NCBI RefSeq assembly: GCF_022811725.1 | Contig: NZ_CP094527.1 | Coordinates: 5,208,001 to 5,272,000 of the forward strand | Source: Mucilaginibacter sp. SMC90 | GTDB lineage: Bacteria; Bacteroidota; Bacteroidia; Sphingobacteriales; Sphingobacteriaceae | DNA: 64,000 nt | Direction of reading: 5' to 3' | In this document: piece after piece, positions 18,576 to 27,464 of the stretch | Numbering within the stretch: the first letter of the stretch is position 1 | Layout of the letters: each line of letters begins with the position of its first letter | Notes under the pieces: model-generated | What the model was told of the DNA's origin: nothing | Databases searched by the model: none | The model's input: the letters and a program-made list of their open reading frames with translations, nothing else | Position numbers and translations under genes: made by a program

Positions 18576-19442
18576 TCATGCTGATTGCCTGTACTTTAAA
18601 GGAGTTATCTTATAATGTGTACGGAACAACCTGATGAAGGAACTTGGGCATTCAAAACCTACCATGCCAACTACTTCATTTACAGGATACCGGGTATCTT
18701 TAAGCAGCATCAACGAACGTTTTAAACGCAGTTGGATCAAAAACTGATGCGGTGTTAAACCGAATGCCTGCTTAAAAGTGCGCAGCAAATGGTTAACCGA
18801 AAGGCAAGCGTGTTCGGCCAGGTCCTCCAGGCTAATATTCTGATTATAATTACTATACAGAAACTCTTTAGCAAGGTTAAGCCGGCGCAGGATCTCAACC
18901 CTTGTACCCTGGTTTAAAAAATCAAGCTTTTCGGCTTTTTTACAGATCTCATCATTGTAAATATGAAAGTAGTTGATGAGTGTGTGGTGCAGGTATTCGT
19001 TAATCAGCATTTCATCCTGCATGCCATTATCCAGGTGCTGTTTCAGGTGAAATACATTGTATTTAATGTCACCGGCAAATGGATATATCGTTTCATTAAA
19101 TTCGGGTTGCGTACTACCATTACCATAGCCTTTACTTAATAAGCTATCGTCATCAAATGTCCAGCATTCTTTAAAATCCTGCAAAAACTGCTGATCAAAA
19201 TTGATAGCGAACGATTGTACCTGCTGGTCCAGATCGGTATCGGTAGAATATTGAGTACCCCTGTTCAGGATCAGGAATGAATCGGGGTATATGGATAAAT
19301 GCCTGCGGCCAATATCATAACGTTCATTACCGCTTAAAACAAAGCGAAGGCTTAAATCTGAAGTATACTGCGGCCCCTGCCTCTGACCGCCTGTGCGGCT
19401 TACAATCTTGTTATTGTTGCGTAATACTTTTGAATAGTCCAT
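18576..19442 (-). CDS. AraC family transcriptional regulator
   Basis: The product has 288 residues. The first 170 residues form a sensor-like domain with no motif I recognise (FVLSGNERYDIGRRHLSIYPDS looks cupin-like). The C-terminal domain has two HTH motifs: LEDLAEHACLSVNHLLRTFKQ and VNEVVGMVGFECPSSFIRLFR, followed by HYKITPLKYRQSA. It is 12 nt downstream of the VOC gene on the same strand, so the two are probably co-transcribed and functionally linked. The ligand and targets are unknown. Confidence 0.82.
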   Translation of the reverse strand: MDYSKVLRNNNKIVSRTGGQRQGPQYTSDLSLRFVLSGNERYDIGRRHLSIYPDSFLILNRGTQYSTDTDLDQQVQSFAINFDQQFLQDFKECWTFDDDSLLSKGYGNGSTQPEFNETIYPFAGDIKYNVFHLKQHLDNGMQDEMLINEYLHHTLINYFHIYNDEICKKAEKLDFLNQGTRVEILRRLNLAKEFLYSNYNQNISLEDLAEHACLSVNHLLRTFKQAFGLTPHQFLIQLRLKRSLMLLKDTRYPVNEVVGMVGFECPSSFIRLFRTHYKITPLKYRQSA

Positions 19443-19454
19443 TGTGATATGATT

Positions 19455-19820
19455 TTATTGTTCGTTATAATTTCTTTCTTCCAGTAACATAAATTTGTTC
19501 CCCGCCGGGTCTAAAAATTCGGCTGCCAGTCCGGCTGGCAGATAAGCCGGCGATTTGCAAAAAAATACGCCTGCCGTACGGAGCACATGGTAATCGTTTA
19601 AACAATCGGTAGTGTTAATGATAATATTACTTTTATCACTGTTGCTGTCGTTATTAGTTACAAGCAACGCCACATTTAATTTATCCGACCGGATCACCGT
19701 GCTTTCCCTACCCTCGTAAAATGTCATTGTACCTGCTACTTTAAAGCCTAATTTTTGAGTGTAAAAATCAATTTGTCCCTCAAAGTCGGCCGTATATACG
19801 GGTATATATTTCAATTTCAT
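19455..19820 (-). CDS. VOC (glyoxalase/bleomycin-resistance) superfamily protein
   Basis: The frame extends further upstream, but the conserved start is the ATG at 19820 (MKLKYIPVYTADFEGQIDFYTQ), giving 121 residues. The beta-alpha-beta-beta-beta pattern with FYTQKLGFKVAG and FLDPAGNKFMLLEE is typical of VOC proteins. These act as small-molecule lyases, isomerases, dioxygenases or binding proteins; the substrate cannot be read here. It precedes and probably shares a transcript with the AraC gene at 18576. Confidence 0.75.
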   Translation of the reverse strand: MKLKYIPVYTADFEGQIDFYTQKLGFKVAGTMTFYEGRESTVIRSDKLNVALLVTNNDSNSDKSNIIINTTDCLNDYHVLRTAGVFFCKSPAYLPAGLAAEFLDPAGNKFMLLEERNYNEQ

Positions 19821-19965
19821 TTTGCAGTAGCTATTAACAGAAACCAGATTTAATAATGGAAACCAACCTGTCGGCCGAAACAGCATACAGGATAATTTTT
19901 TGAAGCGGGTTTACAGTAGCCGGTCAGTTAAAACTACTTAACATACCAAAGGTACTTTACCGGCA

Positions 19966-19994
19966 GGGGGATAGTATCCCCCTATTTGGGGGAT
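19966..19994. promoter_or_regulatory. G/C-block palindromes upstream of the VOC-araC unit
   Basis: Three blocks GGGGGAT, ATCCCCC and GGGGGAT follow each other with short spacers, so the middle block can pair with either neighbour. The core TATCCCCCTATTTGGGG resembles the site at 35527-35542. It lies about 150 nt upstream of the VOC start. The rest of the 19821-20204 gap holds the repeat at 20086-20165 and nothing else I can support. Confidence 0.4.
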
Positions 19995-20085
19995 TTATGA
20001 ATTAGTGGAATTTTGTGAAGGAATTGGATTGATCATCAGATTTGTTGGTACAACACCAACAACGGCAGAATTGCTGTAAAACAAT

Positions 20086-20165
20086 GTCATTGAGGCGCGA
20101 AGCAATCGCACGGAAGCAAAGCTGCTCTGTATAGCGTGCAATTGCCACGCTACGCTCACAATGAT
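20086..20165. repeat. Dispersed palindromic repeat, degenerate copy
   Basis: GTCATTGAGGCGCGAAGCAATC at the left and a diverged ACGCTCACAATGAT at the right resemble the ends of the better-preserved copy at 51820-51901. Such GTCATTGCGAGG...CAATGAC elements recur between genes in Sphingobacteriaceae genomes. Here it lies downstream of the response-regulator gene. The 63-codon frame crossing it is a by-product of the repeat. Confidence 0.6.
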
Positions 20166-20204
20166 TTTTTTTTGAGATACGCGATAATGGCAAGGCCTCG
20201 TTAA

Positions 20205-20831
20205 CTATATCAGCTTATTTTGCCTTGCCAGTTTAATGGCATCAGCACGGGAATTTACATCAAGCTTGAGATAGATGTTTTTAATGTGACTGCGAACGGT
20301 TTCCAGGTCGATGAATAGTTCATTGGCTATCTGGCCACGGCTTTTGCCCTCACCTATCAGCTCCAGTATCTGGGTTTCACGCTTAGACAAAGGCGATTCC
20401 TGGTTTTTTTGAAACGAACGGATCACCAAGCGGGCAATATTTATGCTCATTGGCCCGCCCCCCTCGCGCACCTCTTTTATCGATTCGATGATCTTTGTTG
20501 ATGGAGTATTTTTTGTCAGATATCCTGAAGCACCGTTAGCCAGTGCATTAAAGATCTGTTTTTCTGACTCGTAAACCGTTAGGATCAGAATATAGCAATT
20601 GGGCAGCAGCTTTTTTAATTTGGGGATCGCATCAATTCCGTTAACACCCGGCAATTCAATATCCAGCAATATTACATCGGGTTTATCGGTAGCAATCTTC
20701 TTTGCGGCTTCATCATATGAGCAGTAAGTACTGATCACTTCATAGCCCTCGGTAGCGCCAATTAAAAAAGCATAACCATCACGCAGGGTTTCATCATCCT
20801 CAATAATACTTACTTTAATGTTACGCGCCAT
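20205..20831 (-). CDS. LuxR/NarL-family response regulator
   Basis: The product has 208 residues. The receiver domain (about 5-120) has the acidic pair EDD at 11-13 and the phospho-acceptor D57 in VILLDIELPG. The C-terminal LuxR-type HTH (about 142-205) has LSKRETQILELIGEGKS and ETVRSHIKNIYLKLDV. The gene starts 2 nt after the sensor kinase ends, so they form one operon and a two-component pair. Targets are unknown. Confidence 0.9.
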   Translation of the reverse strand: MARNIKVSIIEDDETLRDGYAFLIGATEGYEVISTYCSYDEAAKKIATDKPDVILLDIELPGVNGIDAIPKLKKLLPNCYILILTVYESEKQIFNALANGASGYLTKNTPSTKIIESIKEVREGGGPMSINIARLVIRSFQKNQESPLSKRETQILELIGEGKSRGQIANELFIDLETVRSHIKNIYLKLDVNSRADAIKLARQNKLI

Positions 20832-20833
20832 GC

Positions 20834-23797
20834 TTAATTGTTTAACTGGTTTTTACTAAATTTCAATGTTACTGATGTGCCTTTGCCAATTTCTGAGTTA
20901 ATAAGCAGTGCTGCGTTAATCCGTTTTGCGCGGGCATTAATGTTATTAATCCCTCTTCCGCGATGGGCCATGCTGCTATCAAAACCATTGCCATCGTCGG
21001 TAACCCGGAGCGCAATAGCGTTTTTATCAGTTTGGTCGAGCTCAAAAGTTACCAGAGAAGCGTCGGCATGTTTAAGGATATTATTCAATAACTCCTTAAA
21101 TATCATGGTGATATTGCGGCTGTACTCCATAGGCAATTTTATCAACTGGATGTCTTCATCCACCACAGCAAATTCAAAATCAACAGGCACATCATGAAAA
21201 ACCTCTATCCCTATCTCTCGCACATGATTAAGGGTTTCATAAAGGTTATCACTTTTAGGATCAAGCGCCCACAGGATATCCTTTGTACCGTTGTATAATG
21301 ATGCTGCGTTTTGCTTGATCTGATCAACAATTCCACGCTGATCTGCCTGCTCTTTATCAATTTTGGCATTCAGTATCTCTGATAAGACGGTGATGCGGGT
21401 CAATTTGTTACCCAGATCATCATGAAAATCTTCGGCCGTTTGCTGGCGGATCTTTAGCTTCTCTTCCCGCTTCATCGCCTCAATAGCTTTGTCCCTTTTT
21501 ATTTTACGCTGATGCACTAAACTTTGCACTCCGAAACCAAGCAGCACCAACAGTACTATAGCCAGTAGCCTGAAGCTAAAAGTTTGATAAAAAGGCGGTA
21601 TGATCACAAAGCTAAAACTGGCCATCTGCGTTGACACCTGCCCATCCGGACTTATGGCTTTAACTTTAAAAGTATATTTACCCGGAGGCAGCGAAGGGTA
21701 ATTAACCACATTATTACGCATGGGCGAGCTAAAAGCACTATCAAGCCCAACAAGTTTATACTGGTATGTTACCGCATCGGGGTTCTTGAGGTAAACCCCC
21801 AGGAAAGATATCGACAAATGATTTTGGTTATGATTAAGTTCGGCCCAGTCATTAAGGTCAATCGATGAACGTTTTGCCCCATCTTCCCTCATGAGCTGCA
21901 CCGATTTGATAAACACATGCGGAGGAGGCGAAGGAACCATCTTGGTCATGGTATTATATACCATAACTGCCTTTGTGGTGCTTATCCAAACCTCATGACC
22001 GCGATGCATAATGGCATTTTGATTAGCCTCCACTATAGGTTCTTTAGAGCCTATGTTGTCAATTACCCAAAAAGTTTTCTTTGCGGGATCATACTGCATC
22101 CGGTTGATTCCGCGGCCGGTGCCCATCCAAAGCCTGCCACGCTCATCAGCAGCAAGGCTATAAATACTATTAGCCTTAAGGCCATCACCAACGTTGTAAA
22201 TATTAACCGCCCCGGTGGTCATATCCCATGTATATAACCCGCTATCGTCGGTTCCGGCCAGCAACAGGTCGCGATAACGTATCATGCTGTAAACTGCGGT
22301 GGCGGGGAATGACTTAAGTTTAAAGCCCGGAACTATCTTTTTATTCACAGCCAGCATCACACCGCTTTGTGTCCCTATCAAAACAGAGTCGCCCCCCAGG
22401 CCAAGCATTGAAGCCGAATATGAAGGAACTCCTTCTAACTGCTTCAATTCGCCGTTCTGATAGTAAAAACAGCCCATGGATGTCGCAAGCCAGATAGTAC
22501 CGCTATCGTCGGCAGTAATAAAATTATAAGCAAAAGATGAACTGTTTTTTACCTGCCTGAAACCATTTTTATTGTACTGCCACAATCCCGTTTGGCCGGT
22601 ACCTATCCAAACAGTGCCGTTTTTATCGGTATACAAACACTGCACACCTTTTAAATTCGGCGAGCCGGATGGTACGGGTACTTCACTGGCCTTTTTTCCG
22701 TCAAACCGCAAAAGACCGGCCCCGTCAATTCCCATTAAAACATTTTTGTTCCAATCCTCCGTTACCGACATTACAATTTTTGATTCGGGGATGCCCTGTG
22801 TGCGGTCGAAAATAGTGTACCTGTCGCCTTCGCAGCGATAAAGGCCATTACCGAGGCTGCCCAGCCACAGGTTTTTATCGGCATCAAAATAAATCTCGGG
22901 AATTGAGTTATCAGTAAGTCCGTTAGCTGAATTATAATGGATTATTGCATTATCGTCCATAATACAATAGGCACCGTTATCAGTACCCAGCCAAATATTA
23001 GCGTCAGCATCCTGTTCAATACATAACAGCTGGCCTTTTATTTTATCGGTAACATTTTTTATATCAAACAGTTTAACCGCGCCATCCCTGGCACATAGCA
23101 AGTTTGAGCGGGTTAAAAGGTAAGTTTTGCTTTTATCAAAACGATCAAAAAATATCCGCTTAATAATTTGCTCCTCGTATTGGGGGCCTATATCAATTAC
23201 ATGCTCCCATTGCTGACCTTTTAAGCGGTAAATTCCTTTTTTGTAAACAGCAGCATACAGCGTGCCTGCACTGTTTACCGCCAAACTTGTAATATAAATA
23301 TCAGGATCATCATTAACAGGCACATGCTGCATTTTATCATTTTTAATCCTGAACAATGCCCCTGCTGATGTGACCCAGATAGTGCCCTCGCCATCCTGGA
23401 TGATGTTACCTACAAAATAACGCTTCATCGGTATATCTGGTTTATACCGGATAATTTTGCCGTTATAAAGCCTTGCAAGCCCGTTCATTGTACCAAACCA
23501 GGTACAGCCGCCTTTATCAGCAAAAACGGTAGCAACGTAATTATCAGGTAAACCCGTTAAGCGAGTATAAGAGGTAAAATCCTTTCCGTCAAAGCGGCAG
23601 GCCCCGCCAAAAGTCCCTATCCACAGCCTATGATCGGTATCCATAGACAGTTTATTTATCTGCGACTGGATAAGCCCGTCCTCAATATCGTAGTGCGCAA
23701 AAATATATTTCTGTGCGTAGGCCCGGCCTGTAAACAATACCATACACACCAGGAAACACAAAAGCAAAAAAACGGGGAATCGGGATAGCTTATTCAA
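20834..23797 (-). CDS. Reg_prop/Y_Y_Y sensor histidine kinase (HisKA_3 type)
   Basis: The product has 987 residues. After a signal/anchor segment (1-28) come many periplasmic beta-propeller (Reg_prop) repeats with WIGTFGG, WFGTMNG, WLGSLGN-type motifs up to about residue 620, then a Y_Y_Y domain (YQYKLVGLDSAFSS, YPSLPPGKYTFKVKA). A transmembrane segment lies near 740-760. The dimerisation/phospho-acceptor domain carries H792 in DFHDDLGNKLTRI, and the ATPase domain has ELLNNILKHA and DDGNGFD. This architecture resembles Bacteroides carbohydrate sensors but lacks a fused receiver or AraC domain; the partner regulator is the next gene. The signal it senses is unknown. Confidence 0.88.
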   Translation of the reverse strand: MNKLSRFPVFLLLCFLVCMVLFTGRAYAQKYIFAHYDIEDGLIQSQINKLSMDTDHRLWIGTFGGACRFDGKDFTSYTRLTGLPDNYVATVFADKGGCTWFGTMNGLARLYNGKIIRYKPDIPMKRYFVGNIIQDGEGTIWVTSAGALFRIKNDKMQHVPVNDDPDIYITSLAVNSAGTLYAAVYKKGIYRLKGQQWEHVIDIGPQYEEQIIKRIFFDRFDKSKTYLLTRSNLLCARDGAVKLFDIKNVTDKIKGQLLCIEQDADANIWLGTDNGAYCIMDDNAIIHYNSANGLTDNSIPEIYFDADKNLWLGSLGNGLYRCEGDRYTIFDRTQGIPESKIVMSVTEDWNKNVLMGIDGAGLLRFDGKKASEVPVPSGSPNLKGVQCLYTDKNGTVWIGTGQTGLWQYNKNGFRQVKNSSSFAYNFITADDSGTIWLATSMGCFYYQNGELKQLEGVPSYSASMLGLGGDSVLIGTQSGVMLAVNKKIVPGFKLKSFPATAVYSMIRYRDLLLAGTDDSGLYTWDMTTGAVNIYNVGDGLKANSIYSLAADERGRLWMGTGRGINRMQYDPAKKTFWVIDNIGSKEPIVEANQNAIMHRGHEVWISTTKAVMVYNTMTKMVPSPPPHVFIKSVQLMREDGAKRSSIDLNDWAELNHNQNHLSISFLGVYLKNPDAVTYQYKLVGLDSAFSSPMRNNVVNYPSLPPGKYTFKVKAISPDGQVSTQMASFSFVIIPPFYQTFSFRLLAIVLLVLLGFGVQSLVHQRKIKRDKAIEAMKREEKLKIRQQTAEDFHDDLGNKLTRITVLSEILNAKIDKEQADQRGIVDQIKQNAASLYNGTKDILWALDPKSDNLYETLNHVREIGIEVFHDVPVDFEFAVVDEDIQLIKLPMEYSRNITMIFKELLNNILKHADASLVTFELDQTDKNAIALRVTDDGNGFDSSMAHRGRGINNINARAKRINAALLINSEIGKGTSVTLKFSKNQLNN

Positions 23798-23871
23798 TTA
23801 AAAACGTAATTTAAATTACCTGTATGGGGGTACAATTAAAAAGTTAAATTAAAGCTAATTAAAATAAAAAA

Positions 23872-23892
23872 AATCACCCCAATAGGGTGATT
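23872..23892 (-). terminator. Terminator of the NTF2-like gene
   Basis: AATCACCC pairs with GGGTGATT around a 5-nt loop. On the minus strand the stem is followed by a T-rich run (complement of the A-run at 23861-23873). It lies 27 nt after the stop of the minus-strand gene at 23919. Confidence 0.7.
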
Positions 23893-23918
23893 AATTATTA
23901 TCAGTTAAGGAAGTAAAA

Positions 23919-24386
23919 TTAGTTTTTGGCTACTACTGAATTATTGTTGGTTACGGGCGTTTTTATGTCATCAAACATTTTGCATACCTGGGTAATTTTC
24001 CAATCCTGTTTGTCATTTTTTTCGATGATCAGATAATCATGCTGTGCGCAGTTTTCATAATTAAAATCAACCCTGGCAATTACCATCGCATCGCTTTGGG
24101 CAAGTACCTCATAGCTTGAAGCGCAATTTTGCTGTGTACCGGCATCCATTTTCATCATGCTTACCAGATCATCTTTTTCCTGCACAAGCACCTTTTCGCC
24201 GCGGGGGATCTTCTGTACAGAATTATCGCTCATTATTGATTTTAATTTTTTAAAGTTGGAGGTCATGTGGCTTTCAATAAAATCCCGGATTACGGTAGTA
24301 TATCCTGTTTCAGTGCCTGGCCGACCGTACATGGTGCTGGCAGATAATAACCCTACTATGCATGCCAATAAAAATTTGCTTTTCAT
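23919..24386 (-). CDS. Secreted NTF2-like / lumazine-binding-like protein
   Basis: A longer frame exists, but the ATG at 24386 begins a clear signal peptide (MKSKFLLACIVGLLSASTMYG), giving 155 residues. The mature part begins with TVIRDFIESHMTSNFKKLKSIMS and ends with an ITQVCKMF strand, the layout of NTF2-like small-ligand or lumazine-binding-like proteins in Bacteroidetes. No catalytic residues can be assigned. A perfect 14-bp inverted repeat begins 9 nt upstream of the start codon. Confidence 0.65.
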   Translation of the reverse strand: MKSKFLLACIVGLLSASTMYGRPGTETGYTTVIRDFIESHMTSNFKKLKSIMSDNSVQKIPRGEKVLVQEKDDLVSMMKMDAGTQQNCASSYEVLAQSDAMVIARVDFNYENCAQHDYLIIEKNDKQDWKITQVCKMFDDIKTPVTNNNSVVAKN

Positions 24387-24394
24387 TTGTGATA

Positions 24395-24433
24395 TTTTTT
24401 TGATCAAATGTGGGCAGGCTTTGATCAAAAAAA
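24395..24433. promoter_or_regulatory. Pair of TTTGATCAAA palindromes in an inverted repeat
   Basis: TTTTTTTGATCAAA and TTTGATCAAAAAAA form a perfect 14-bp inverted repeat with an 11-nt spacer. Each arm is itself a 10-bp palindrome, and the centres are 21 bp apart, about two helical turns. It starts 9 nt upstream of the NTF2-like start codon in the 248-nt gap before the histidine kinase at 24635. The layout suits two dimers bound on one DNA face. The rest of the gap shows nothing clear. Confidence 0.5.
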
Positions 24434-24634
24434 TATGCCTATCACACCACAAGGTTAGCCCATGGCATCTAAAACAGCAAGCAGGTGTTTTTCGCCTACT
24501 AAAGCTATTTTTCGCACATTTTTGACAGGTGTAATCAATTGGGGAAATCAACGCAGATTAATTTCTTTAATTGTCAATAAACAATATCAAAACCCGCCAT
24601 AGATATTTAAATCTGTACGAAAATATTTTTATTT

Positions 24635-26491
24635 TTGAGAGCATCGTTTACCCCAATTAACCCCCACTGCAACTTGGAACCTACTGAAAACCTTTTCCGA
24701 AGTATTGTTGAGGCATCGCCTTTTCCGGTGTACATGTGTATGGGCCGGGAAAAGTTGATTGCCATAGCCAACGGTGCTGCTTTAAAAGCCTGGGGAAAAG
24801 ACAAATCAGTGATTGGAAAGCCATTTGATGAAGCGCTGCCCGACCTTAACGGTCAGCCTTTCAGCAGTCAGATCAGCGAGGTATACCATACCGGCGAAAC
24901 TTACTATGGCAATAACGAACCTGCCGAATTTATAATTGACGGCAAACGGCAAATCAATTATTACAAATTTACCTACCAGGCTGTACGCAATTCGCGCGGT
25001 AAAATAGTTGGCGTTATTTGTTTTTCAACCGATGTTACCGAAATAGAGCACGCCCGCCAGGCTATGGAAGAGAGCAGGCACACCTTGTATAACATGGTTA
25101 AGCAGGCACCGGTAGGTATATGTATCATTAACAGCGATAACCTGACCATAGAAGTAGTTAACGATTCCTATCTTGAGCTTGTTGGCCGTAAACGCTCAGA
25201 GATGGAAAACCGCGGCATTTGGGATGCCATACCAGAAACAGCCGATTTGTATGCGCCCGTAATGGATAATGTTATTGAAACAGGGCAGCCCATTACCGCC
25301 AAAGAACATAAACTGCTTCTTGTACGCAATGGTATCCCGGAAATGGTATTTATTGATTTTGTTTATGAACCCATAAAGGGCTTTAACGGCGAAATCACTG
25401 CTATTATGGTAATTGCCATTGACGTAACTGAAAAGTTTTTTGCCCGCCGCAAAATTGAGGAAGCCGAAGAACGGGCACGACTGGCGGTTGAAGCTGCTGA
25501 AATAGGCACCTTTGATCTTGATCTGATTACCGATGAGATACTTACATCTGAAAGATTTAACATCATTTTTGGTGTTGGCCGTGATGCGCCCCGCGATTTA
25601 TTTATAAAAGCACTGCACCCCGACGATGTGGAATTGCGCACTAATGCCCACAAAACCGCGCTCACTACCGGAAAGCTTTTTTATGAAGCACGGATTATAT
25701 GGCCAAACGGCTCACAACGCTGGATCAGGGCACAGGGCAAGGTGTATTACGGCTCAGTAAACAAACCACTGCGGATATTGGGCACCTTACTTGATATTAC
25801 CGAATTTAAACACCTGCAACAGCAAAAAGACGATTTTATAAGTGTGGCCAGCCATGAGCTTAAAACGCCGATGACATCGATCAAAGCATCGATGCAGTTA
25901 CTTGACAGATTGATCAAGGTTGATCCTTCATCTGATAAAATCCCACAGTTTATTAACCGCGGTAACAACAGCCTTAACAAAATGCAGCAACTGGTAGATA
26001 GCCTGCTCAATGTATCGAAAATAACCGCCGGACAACTTTCTCTTCATAAAACCCGCTTCCCGGTGGCCCAGATGATCAATGAATGCTGTGATCATGTGAG
26101 GCTTGCAGGTACGCATGAACTGGAACTTACGGGCGATACCGGGCTTGAGTTATTTGCCGACAGGCAACGTATTGACCAGGTGGTTGTAAACTTTGTAAAT
26201 AACGCGGTTAAATATGCACCTGATAGTAACCGGATAGTAATCCACATTGCCAAACAAAACGATATGGCCAAAATATCCGTTCAGGATTTTGGCAAAGGTA
26301 TTCCGGAAGAAAAAATCCCGCATTTATTTGAGCGTTACTACCGGGTTGATACCTCGGGCATTCAATACTCGGGGCTGGGGCTGGGTCTATACATTAGTGC
26401 CGAAATTATTGAACGGCATGGCGGCGAAATGGGTGTTGAAAGCGAAGTTGGCAAGGGCAGCACCTTTTGGTTTACAATACCGTTAAATTGA
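24635..26491 (+). CDS. PAS-domain sensor histidine kinase
   Basis: The product has 618 residues counted from a TTG start at 24635; a second in-frame TTG lies at 24674, and the only ATGs are inside the first PAS domain, so a non-ATG start is likely. There are three PAS-like domains (about 15-150, 155-270 and 280-395), no transmembrane segment, then HisKA with H407 in FISVASHELKTP and the ATPase domain with NFVNNAVKYAP, DFGKGIPEE and GLGLGLYIS. It is therefore a cytoplasmic sensor kinase, with no response regulator adjacent. The next gene follows in the same frame directly after its stop. Confidence 0.87.
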   Translation: MRASFTPINPHCNLEPTENLFRSIVEASPFPVYMCMGREKLIAIANGAALKAWGKDKSVIGKPFDEALPDLNGQPFSSQISEVYHTGETYYGNNEPAEFIIDGKRQINYYKFTYQAVRNSRGKIVGVICFSTDVTEIEHARQAMEESRHTLYNMVKQAPVGICIINSDNLTIEVVNDSYLELVGRKRSEMENRGIWDAIPETADLYAPVMDNVIETGQPITAKEHKLLLVRNGIPEMVFIDFVYEPIKGFNGEITAIMVIAIDVTEKFFARRKIEEAEERARLAVEAAEIGTFDLDLITDEILTSERFNIIFGVGRDAPRDLFIKALHPDDVELRTNAHKTALTTGKLFYEARIIWPNGSQRWIRAQGKVYYGSVNKPLRILGTLLDITEFKHLQQQKDDFISVASHELKTPMTSIKASMQLLDRLIKVDPSSDKIPQFINRGNNSLNKMQQLVDSLLNVSKITAGQLSLHKTRFPVAQMINECCDHVRLAGTHELELTGDTGLELFADRQRIDQVVVNFVNNAVKYAPDSNRIVIHIAKQNDMAKISVQDFGKGIPEEKIPHLFERYYRVDTSGIQYSGLGLGLYISAEIIERHGGEMGVESEVGKGSTFWFTIPLN

Positions 26492-26536
26492 ATTTTAAAA
26501 TCAATTGAAAAAATAAAATCCATACTTATTGTTTTA

Positions 26537-27331
26537 TTGTTTTGCCTGCTTACCATTTTAACACAAATTGGCGGGCTCATTTATCTTATTTCAATTAGCT
26601 TTCACAAACCAATCAACAAAACGGTAAGCAATAAGTACTACCGGCAACTTACAAAGCTTGCAGTTTTTATCATTCTTTATTGCGTTGCAACTTTTTTAAT
26701 CGTGCCGCCTCTTGCCCGGTTATGGGGCAGGGAGCCTCTCCCATTATCCGAAACTGATCACTTGCGACCATTAAACAGGCTAACCTGCTTGTTTAACCGT
26801 AATTATGTTTGCCCCCGGCTTAAGCAGGCCACGCTGGTGGTAGCCTCTGAAATGAACAAAAAATATCCGGGCAGTATTTTAAATTATCTTGACGCAAGCT
26901 TTCCGTTTATTAACAGTTTTCCGCTTATGCCGCACCTGAGCCACAATGATGGCAAGAAACTGGATCTTGCATTTTTCTATATTGATAACAAAACAGGATT
27001 GGAGAGTAATAAAACCCCTTCGCCAATAGGTTACGGAATTAGTGAAGGGCCACGAGCAGGAGAAGTTAATACAACCCAGGCCTGCCTGGTAAAAGGGTAC
27101 TGGCAATATAGTTTTTTGACCAAAATAGTTCCCCAGGGCAATAAAGTCAATTTCACATTCGACAGTTTACGAACAAAAACCCTCGTAAATCTATTTGCAG
27201 CACAAAACGCTATCAATAAAATATTTATTGAGCCTCATTTAAAAATACGGTTAGGTATTACTACAGCAAAGCTTAGGTTTCATGGTTGCGGGGCAGTAAG
27301 GCATGATGACCATATTCATGTACAGTTATAA
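26537..27331 (+). CDS. Membrane-anchored LAS-type (MepA/M15-like) metallopeptidase homolog
   Basis: The frame opens directly after the TGA of the kinase gene, in the same frame, and contains no early ATG. Possible starts are the TTG at 26537 (264 residues, used here) or an ATT at 26504. Two transmembrane segments lie at about 1-20 and 40-58. The C-terminal part has the LAS zinc motifs: HNDGKKLD (H136-x6-D143) and HDDHIHVQ (H259-x-H261), as in the murein endopeptidase MepA. The Cys pair around residues 84-92 could form a disulfide. I infer a cell-wall or peptide hydrolase facing the periplasm. Function is otherwise unknown; the non-ATG start makes it easy to miss. Confidence 0.65.
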   Translation: MFCLLTILTQIGGLIYLISISFHKPINKTVSNKYYRQLTKLAVFIILYCVATFLIVPPLARLWGREPLPLSETDHLRPLNRLTCLFNRNYVCPRLKQATLVVASEMNKKYPGSILNYLDASFPFINSFPLMPHLSHNDGKKLDLAFFYIDNKTGLESNKTPSPIGYGISEGPRAGEVNTTQACLVKGYWQYSFLTKIVPQGNKVNFTFDSLRTKTLVNLFAAQNAINKIFIEPHLKIRLGITTAKLRFHGCGAVRHDDHIHVQL

Positions 27332-27464
27332 AGTCAGCTTCCGCTTAATTAAAAAACAATAATTTAACCTGAACAGTTAAATTATTCTTAATTAAACAAA
27401 TACACATCATATTGTGTTAGCAATATCGTACTTTTAAACACAATCCCCTTTTTAATACCCCGAA

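Noticed and set aside
20002..20193. 63-codon minus-strand frame downstream of the response regulator
   Set aside because: Its middle is a translation of the dispersed palindromic repeat at 20086-20165; no start context or family similarity is visible.
24387..24551. N-terminal extension of the NTF2-like protein
   Set aside because: The extension is Cys-rich and lies before a clear signal peptide. It would also cover the TTTGATCAAA inverted repeat.
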